Assembly (NCBI RefSeq): GCF_002382885.1
Contig: NZ_NWVL01000081.1
Location: forward strand, 1-33,696
Length of the DNA: 33,696 nucleotides
DNA from: Streptomyces sp. WZ.A104
GTDB taxonomy: Bacteria; Actinomycetota; Actinomycetes; Streptomycetales; Streptomycetaceae
Direction of reading: 5' to 3'
The translations under genes and the position numbers were made by a program. Positions 29,257 to 33,696 of this stretch are shown here, piece by piece; the first letter of the stretch is position 1; each line of letters begins with the position of its first letter. The notes under the pieces were generated by a model that saw only the letters and a program-made list of their open reading frames with translations, did not search any database and was not told the DNA's origin.

Positions 29257-30414
29257 TCAGAGCCGTTCGACGATGGTGACGTTGGCCTGCCCGCCGCCCT
29301 CGCACATGGTCTGGAGGCCGTAGCGGCCGCCGGTGCGTTCCAGTTCGTGCAGGAGTGTCGTCATCAGTCTGGCTCCGGTGGCGCCCAGCGGGTGTCCGAG
29401 CGCGATGGCGCCGCCGTTGACGTTGACCCGCTCCGGGTCCGCGCCGGTCTCTTTCAGCCAGGCGAGCACGACCGGTGCGAAGGCCTCGTTGATCTCGACG
29501 AGGTCGATGGCGTCGATGGTGAGGCCGGTCTTCCTGAGTGCGTACGCGGTGGCGGGGATCGGGGCCGAGAGCATCCGGATCGGGTCCTCGCCCCGTACGG
29601 ACAGGTGGTGGATGCGGGCGCGAGGGGTGAGGCCGTGTTCGGCCACGGCCCGCTCCGAGGCGATGAGCAGGGCGGCGGCACCGTCGGAGACCTGGGAGGA
29701 GCAGGCGGCGGTGATGGTGCCGCCCTCCACGACGGGGCGCAGTCCGGCCATTTTCTCCAGGGTGGTGTCGCGGCGCGGCCCCTCGTCCACGGTGACGTCC
29801 CCGTGGGCGACGGTCTCGCGGGCGAAGCGGCCCTCGTCGATGGCGCGGACCGCGCGCCGGTGGGAGGTGAGCGCGAACTCCTCCATGTCCCGGCGGCTGA
29901 TGCCCCACTTCTCGGCGATGAGCTGGGCGCCGTGGAACTGGTTGACGGGGGCGTCGCCGTAGCGGGCGCGCCAGCCCTCGCTGCCCGCGTAGGGCCCCTG
30001 GGTGAGGCCGAGGGGCTCGGCGGCCTGGCGGGAGGCGAACGCGATGGGGATCTGGGTCATGTTCTGGGCGCCGCCCGCGACGACGAGGTCCTGGGTGCCG
30101 GAGAGGACGCCCTGGGCGGCGAAGTGGACGGCCTGCTGGGAGGAGCCGCACTGCCGGTCGATGGTGACGCCGGGGACCTCCTCGGGCAGCCCGGCGGCGA
30201 GCCATGACGTACGGGCGATGTCCCCGGCCTGCGGCCCGACGGTGTCCAGGCAGCCGAAGACGACGTCCTCCACGGCCGCCGGGTCGACGGCCGCGCGGGC
30301 GATCAGTTCCTTCAGCACATGCGCGCCGAGGTCGGCGGGGTGGACGGCCCCGAGGCCTCCCCCGCGCCGCCCGACGGGGGTGCGTACCGCTTCGACGATG
30401 TAGGCCTCGGCCAT
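29257..30414 (-). CDS. fadA6: thiolase (FadA6-type acetyl-CoA acetyltransferase) of HIP catabolism
   Basis: 385 residues. The nucleophile C89 lies in DRQCGSSQQAVHFAAQ, the general-base H341 in NGGAIALGHPLGATGAR and the second Cys C371 in CEGGGQANVTIVERL; the NEAFAPV motif is also present. It would release acetyl-CoA (or a related CoA ester) from a 3-oxoacyl-CoA during steroid C/D-ring degradation. The neighbour kstR2 and the downstream ipdF mirror the mycobacterial fadA6-kstR2-ipdF order. ATG 30414 has a GAGGAG site 10 nt upstream; longer frames run antisense through kstR2 and are not thiolase-like. It is the last gene of the ipdF-kstR2-fadA6 transcript, followed by the csp leader region with a terminator-like hairpin. 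Confidence 0.93.
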   Translation of the reverse strand: MAEAYIVEAVRTPVGRRGGGLGAVHPADLGAHVLKELIARAAVDPAAVEDVVFGCLDTVGPQAGDIARTSWLAAGLPEEVPGVTIDRQCGSSQQAVHFAAQGVLSGTQDLVVAGGAQNMTQIPIAFASRQAAEPLGLTQGPYAGSEGWRARYGDAPVNQFHGAQLIAEKWGISRRDMEEFALTSHRRAVRAIDEGRFARETVAHGDVTVDEGPRRDTTLEKMAGLRPVVEGGTITAACSSQVSDGAAALLIASERAVAEHGLTPRARIHHLSVRGEDPIRMLSAPIPATAYALRKTGLTIDAIDLVEINEAFAPVVLAWLKETGADPERVNVNGGAIALGHPLGATGARLMTTLLHELERTGGRYGLQTMCEGGGQANVTIVERL

Positions 30415-30455
30415 GGCTGCTGCTCCTCGATGCGCTCGGGGTTTACGGGCGGGGG

Positions 30456-31067
30456 TTACGTACGCGGGGCGATCCCGTCGAGCACCATCGAGAGGTACTG
30501 GCGGGCGATCTCCTCGGGGCTGTGGTGTCCGCCGGGCCGGTACCAGGAGGCCGCGACCCAGACGGTGTCGCGGACGAAGCGGTAGGTGAGGCGGATGTCG
30601 AGGTCGTCGCGGAAGACGCCTTCGGCGACACCGCGTTCCAGGGTGCCGAGCCAGGCCTTCTCGAACCTGGTCTGCGAGTCGGCGAGGTAGGCGAAGCGCG
30701 GCTGGGTGGCGAGGTGCTTGGACTCCTTCTGGTAGATCGCGACGGCGGGGCGGTGCCGGTCGATCTCCCGGAAGGACTCGGTGACCAGGGCCTCGATGGT
30801 CTCGCGGGGGCCGAGCCCGGCCGCCAGGACCGCGTCGTAGCCCTGCCAGAGCTCGTCGAGGAAGGTGGCGAGGATCTCGTCGAGCATCGACTCCTTGGAG
30901 TCGAAGTGGTAGTAGAGGCTGCCCGCGAGCATGCCCGCCTCGTCCGCGATGCGGCGCACTGTGGTGGCGTTGTATCCCTGGGCGGCGAAGACCTCGGCGG
31001 CGGTGGCGAGCAGTTCGCGGCGCCGCTCGGGCGTGGGGGTCACCTGGGGCTTCTTCTTGGTAGGCAC
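30456..31067 (-). CDS. kstR2: KstR2-type TetR-family regulator of HIP catabolism
   Basis: 203 residues. N-terminal TetR HTH: ERRRELLATAAEVFAAQGYNATTVRRIADEAGMLAGSLYYHFDSKESMLDEIL (about 14-65). The C-terminal ligand-binding part (ETIEALVTESFREIDRHRPAVAIYQKESKHLATQPRFAYLAD, RLTYRFVRDTVWVAASWYRPGGHHSPEEIA) matches KstR2, which is released from DNA by HIP-CoA in mycobacteria. The GTG start at 31067 gives the Lys-rich N-terminus MPTKKK. It is 30 nt after ipdF on the same strand and 41 nt before fadA6, so it is in the same transcript as genes it would control. Two near-identical operators (23324-23340 and 31929-31945) lie in the divergent promoters of the cluster, the expected autoregulation and co-regulation. 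Confidence 0.92.
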   Translation of the reverse strand: MPTKKKPQVTPTPERRRELLATAAEVFAAQGYNATTVRRIADEAGMLAGSLYYHFDSKESMLDEILATFLDELWQGYDAVLAAGLGPRETIEALVTESFREIDRHRPAVAIYQKESKHLATQPRFAYLADSQTRFEKAWLGTLERGVAEGVFRDDLDIRLTYRFVRDTVWVAASWYRPGGHHSPEEIARQYLSMVLDGIAPRT

Positions 31068-31097
31068 CCGGCCATTGTCCGCCCGCCGCCGCTCTCC

Positions 31098-31880
31098 TCA
31101 CGCATGCTGGCTGCTGACGGGGACGACCTCGCCGGTCATGTACGAGGAGTAGCCGCTGGCGAGGAAGACGATCACGTTGGCGACCTCCCACGGTTCCGCG
31201 TACCGGCCGAATGCCTCCTTCCCGGCGAGTTCGGCCAAGAGTTCGGCGGAGGTGACCTTGGCCAGGTGGGGGTGCATGGCGAGACTGGGGGCGACGGCGT
31301 TGACGCGGACCCCGTAGTCGGCGGCCTCGACGGCGGCGCAGCGGGTGAGGGCCATGACGCCCGCCTTGGCGGCGGCGTAGTGGGCCTGGCCGCGCTGGGC
31401 GCGCCAGCCGACGACGGAGGCGTTGTTGACGACGGCTCCCCCTCTCCCGGCGGCCTTGAGGGAGCGGAGGGCGGCGCGGGTGCAGCGGAAGGTGCCGTTC
31501 AGGGTGACGTCGAGGATCTTCGTCCACTGGTCGTCGGTCATCTCGGTGAGCTCGGCGGTGCCGCCGAGTCCCGCGTTGTTGACGACGACGTCGAGGCCGC
31601 CGTGGACGCGTTCGGCGTGTGCGAAGAGGGCCCTCACCTGGTCCTCGTCGGTGACGTCGCAGGCCAGGGCGGAGACGTGGTCGGTGCCGAACTCCTCGGT
31701 CAGGGCGTCCGCGCTCTCCTTCAGCCGTCGGGCGTGGGCGTCGCTGATCACCACGCGGGCGCCCTCCTCCAGGAAGCGGCGGGCGGTCGCGCCGCCGATC
31801 CCGGCTCCGGCGGCGGCGGTGACGACGGCGGTTCGGCCGGTCAGCAGTCCGTGTCCCGGCAGGTACTGCGGTGCGCTCAT
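31098..31880 (-). CDS. ipdF: IpdF-type short-chain dehydrogenase (5-hydroxy-HIP-CoA oxidoreductase)
   Basis: 260 residues of the SDR family. The nucleotide site reads AVVTAAAGAGIGGATARRFLEEGARVVISD; the first Gly of the usual TGxxxGIG is Ala, a change I also recall in the mycobacterial homologue Rv3559c. NNAG, then ASVVGWRAQRGQAHYAAAKAGV with the Tyr and Lys catalytic pair are present. IpdF oxidises the ring hydroxyl of 5-hydroxy-HIP-CoA in the KstR2 regulon. ATG 31880 has a GGGGAGAGG site; the frame upstream to 31937 overlaps the KstR2-type operator and is not coding. It is the first gene of the ipdF-kstR2-fadA6 unit and is divergent from the acyl-CoA dehydrogenase operon. Confidence 0.92.
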   Translation of the reverse strand: MSAPQYLPGHGLLTGRTAVVTAAAGAGIGGATARRFLEEGARVVISDAHARRLKESADALTEEFGTDHVSALACDVTDEDQVRALFAHAERVHGGLDVVVNNAGLGGTAELTEMTDDQWTKILDVTLNGTFRCTRAALRSLKAAGRGGAVVNNASVVGWRAQRGQAHYAAAKAGVMALTRCAAVEAADYGVRVNAVAPSLAMHPHLAKVTSAELLAELAGKEAFGRYAEPWEVANVIVFLASGYSSYMTGEVVPVSSQHA

Positions 31881-31928
31881 GGCCTCTCCCCGCGACTTCT
31901 CGACGGTGCCTGGGCCGTACGTTAACCT

Positions 31929-31945
31929 ACCAAACACTTGTTAGG
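31929..31945 (+). promoter_or_regulatory. KstR2-type operator, site 2 (ipdF / acyl-CoA dehydrogenase divergent promoter)
   Basis: ACCAAACACTTGTTAGG. It fits AnCAAGnnCTTGnT with one mismatch and is part of a wider inverted repeat CCTAnCAA-N4-TTGnTAGG. It lies 49 bp upstream of the ipdF start and 40 bp upstream of the plus-strand acyl-CoA dehydrogenase start. Only one base differs from site 1. Confidence 0.85.
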
Positions 31946-31984
31946 GAACGGTCGGCGGTGAGGCACGCGGAAGGCGGGCGCGTC

Positions 31985-33130
31985 ATGGATCTGGCGCAGA
32001 CAGCACGGACCGAAGCGCTGCGGGCCGAGGCCCGGGCCTGGCTGCGGGACCACGTACCCACCCGGCCGCTGCCCTCCCTGGAGACGGAGGAGGGCTTCGC
32101 CGCGCACCGGGAGTGGGAGGCGCTGCTGCACACGGGCCGGTGGTCGGCGGTCTCCTGGCCCGAGGAGTACGGGGGCCGGGGCGCGGATCTCTTCGGCTGG
32201 CTGGCGTTCGAGGAGGAGTACTGGGCGGCGGGCGCGCCCGGCCGGGTCTCGCAGAACGGCGTGAGCCTCCTCGCCCCGACGCTCCTGGCCCACGGCACGG
32301 CGGAGCAGCGGGCCCGGGTGCTGCCCCCGATGGCGGGCGGCGAGGTGGTCTGGGCGCAGGCCTGGTCGGAGCCGGAGGCCGGGTCGGACCTGGCGGCGCT
32401 GCGGTCGCGGGCGGTGCGCACGGAGGGCGGCTGGCTGCTGTCGGGGCAGAAGACCTGGTCCTCGCGGGCGGCGTTCGCGGACCGGGCGTTCGGGATCTTC
32501 CGTACGGACCCGGGGGCGGCGAGACCGCATCAGGGGCTCACGTACCTGATGTTCGGGCTGCGGGACCCCGGGGTCACCGTGCGTCCCATCGGCCGGCTCG
32601 ACGGGAAGCCCGCGTTCGCCGAGATCTTCCTGGACGAGGTGTTCGTACCGGACGAGGACGTCATCGGGGAGCCGGGGCAGGGGTGGCGCATCGCCATGTC
32701 GGCCACCGGCGACGAGCGCGGCCTCACCCTGCGCTCCCCCGGCCGCTTCCTGGCCGCCGCCGACCGGCTGGCCGAGCTGTGGCGGCAGGCGGGCGACCCG
32801 GCGGACACGGCGATACGCGACCGGGTGGCGGACGCGGTGATCGGGGCACGGGCGTACCGGCTGTTCACTGCCGCCTCCGCGTCCCGGTTCGCGGCGGGGG
32901 CGGCCCTCGGCCCGGAGTCCAGCCTGAACAAGGTGTTCTGGTCGACGTACGACATCGCGCTGCACGAGACGGCGCTCGACCTGCTGGGCCCGGACGCGGA
33001 GGCGGCGGACGGGGAGTGGGCGCAGGGGTACGTCTTCGCGCTGGCGGGGCCCGTCTACGCCGGGACGAACGAGATCCAGCGCGACATCATCGCCGAGCGG
33101 CTGCTCGGCCTGCCGAAGGGACGGCGCTGA
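31985..33130 (+). CDS. acyl-CoA dehydrogenase of HIP catabolism (FadE31/FadE30 type)
   Basis: 381 residues, a full acyl-CoA dehydrogenase: WPEEYGGRGADLFGWLAFEEEYWAAGAPGRVSQNGVSLLAPTLLAHGT, WAQAWSEPEAGSDLAALRS (the flavin-contacting segment), WLLSGQKTWSSRAAFADRAFGIFRTDP and the C-terminal GPVYAGTNEIQRDIIAERLLGLP. It introduces a double bond into an acyl-CoA with FAD. The AQAWSEPEAGSDLA and SSRA segments resemble FadE31 more than FadE30 as I remember them. In mycobacteria FadE31 and FadE32 are neighbours and work as a heteromer, as the coupled second dehydrogenase here suggests. ATG 31985 follows a GGAAGGCGGG site. Its stop overlaps the next ATG (TGATG). Operator site 2 is 40 bp upstream. Confidence 0.88.
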   Translation: MDLAQTARTEALRAEARAWLRDHVPTRPLPSLETEEGFAAHREWEALLHTGRWSAVSWPEEYGGRGADLFGWLAFEEEYWAAGAPGRVSQNGVSLLAPTLLAHGTAEQRARVLPPMAGGEVVWAQAWSEPEAGSDLAALRSRAVRTEGGWLLSGQKTWSSRAAFADRAFGIFRTDPGAARPHQGLTYLMFGLRDPGVTVRPIGRLDGKPAFAEIFLDEVFVPDEDVIGEPGQGWRIAMSATGDERGLTLRSPGRFLAAADRLAELWRQAGDPADTAIRDRVADAVIGARAYRLFTAASASRFAAGAALGPESSLNKVFWSTYDIALHETALDLLGPDAEAADGEWAQGYVFALAGPVYAGTNEIQRDIIAERLLGLPKGRR

Positions 33131-33696
33131 TGCGTTTCCTCCTGGACGACGAGCAGCGGGAGTTCGCGCGTTCGCTGGACGCGCTGCTGACGGCGGCGGA
33201 CACCCCGCCAGCCGTACGCGCGTGGGCCGCCGGGGACCACGGTCCGGGGCTGGCCCTGTGGCGGCGGCTGGCGGAGGCGGGGGTGTTCGGCCTGGCGGTC
33301 CCGGAGGCGTACGGGGGTGCGGGCCCGCTCCCCGTGGAGACGGCCGTCGCCTGCGTGGAGCTGGGGCGGCACGCGGTGGCGGGCCCGGTGGCGGAGAGCG
33401 TGGCGGCTGGGGTGCTGCTGGGCGGGGTGGGCGGCCCGGCGGCCAAGGAGTGGCTGCCGAGGATCGTGTCCGGTACGGCGGTGGTGTCGCTGGTCCTGGA
33501 GGGGTACGGGCCGTACGCGCTGGACGGGGACGCGGCGGACGCGGTGTTCACGGTGACCGGCGACGAACTGCGGCTCGCACCGGGACCGGGCGCGACGCCC
33601 CCCTCCATGGACCCGGCGCGGCGGCGCTCCCGCCCGGCGGCGGGCGGTGAGGTGCTGGCCGCCGGGGCGGGGGTGGGCGAGGCGGCGCGGGCGGCG
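33130..33696 (+). CDS. acyl-CoA dehydrogenase, second subunit (truncated by the window end)
   Basis: The first 189 codons of an acyl-CoA dehydrogenase-like protein are visible, open to the last base of the window. MRFLLDDEQREFARSLDALL is the family start, and LRLAEAGVFGLAVPEAYGGAG-like residues follow (RRLAEAGVFGLAVPEAYGGA), then LPVETAVACVELGRHAVAGPVAES. It starts on the last base of the preceding stop codon (TGATG), so it is translationally coupled, as expected for the two subunits of a heteromeric FadE pair (FadE32-like by position). The remainder, and further expected genes such as a fadD3-type HIP-CoA ligase, would lie outside this window. Confidence 0.85.
   Translation, partial: MRFLLDDEQREFARSLDALLTAADTPPAVRAWAAGDHGPGLALWRRLAEAGVFGLAVPEAYGGAGPLPVETAVACVELGRHAVAGPVAESVAAGVLLGGVGGPAAKEWLPRIVSGTAVVSLVLEGYGPYALDGDAADAVFTVTGDELRLAPGPGATPPSMDPARRRSRPAAGGEVLAAGAGVGEAARAA

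Noticed and set aside
1..33696. CRISPR array, insertion sequence or phage module
   Set aside because: All repeat arrays found have 9-21 bp units without spacers, and no transposase, integrase or phage structural gene was recognised.

Overview
The window is high-GC actinobacterial DNA, almost certainly from a Streptomyces of the S. griseus type. The reasons are the strong third-position GC bias, GTG starts, large hairpins used as terminators, a trypsinogen that I recognise as nearly identical to Streptomyces griseus trypsin, and a Tat-exported nucleotidase. These are judgements from reading the sequence; no database search was run.

Layout. (1) 1-3.4 kb: a tRNA-Leu(CAA) with its own terminator, a free-standing HTH/LAGLIDADG protein wedged between that tRNA and pyruvate kinase (pyk), and a SIMPL-domain protein. 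(2) 3.4-8.6 kb: an exported nucleotidase, then on the minus strand a two-gene, translationally coupled pair of a PLP amino-acid decarboxylase and an N-hydroxylating monooxygenase. The pair resembles the first half of a hydroxamate siderophore pathway, but its acyltransferase and synthetase are absent here. (3) 8.6-11.6 kb: a SulP anion transporter, a PhnA/YjdM-like small protein and an ArsR regulator, preceded by a low-GC island with two tandem TTGC-N8 sites. (4) 11.6-22.3 kb: ordinary chromosomal genes (pepN, an aquaporin, chorismate mutase, an AraC regulator divergent from a GH35 beta-galactosidase, trypsin, a zinc metalloprotease-like protein, an ankyrin protein, a GNAT with a vestigial VOC N-terminus).

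(5) 22.3-33.7 kb: the main pathway block. Gene content and order match the KstR2 regulon of mycobacteria/rhodococci that degrades the last two steroid rings (HIP, the C/D-ring propanoate intermediate): an SDR, echA20, ipdA, ipdB, ipdC, fadA6, kstR2, ipdF and two acyl-CoA dehydrogenases, the second cut off by the window end. Two near-identical 17-bp operators (16 of 17 bases shared) sit in the two divergent promoter regions, so one regulator can plausibly control all four transcription units. EchA20 and IpdAB would open rings D and C, with the thiolase and acyl-CoA dehydrogenases finishing by beta-oxidation-like steps. A cold-shock cassette (CspA-type protein plus DEAD-box RNA helicase) lies inside the block, between ipdC and fadA6. 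A Streptomyces-style palindromic repeat element forms the ipdC/helicase junction and supplies the 3' end of ipdC.

No CRISPR array, insertion sequence, prophage or complete new defence system was seen. The most interesting points are the orphan decarboxylase/hydroxylase pair with its repeat-encoded His-rich tail, the interrupted HIP cluster with its matched operators, and in-frame repeat arrays (9 bp, 21 bp) in several genes.
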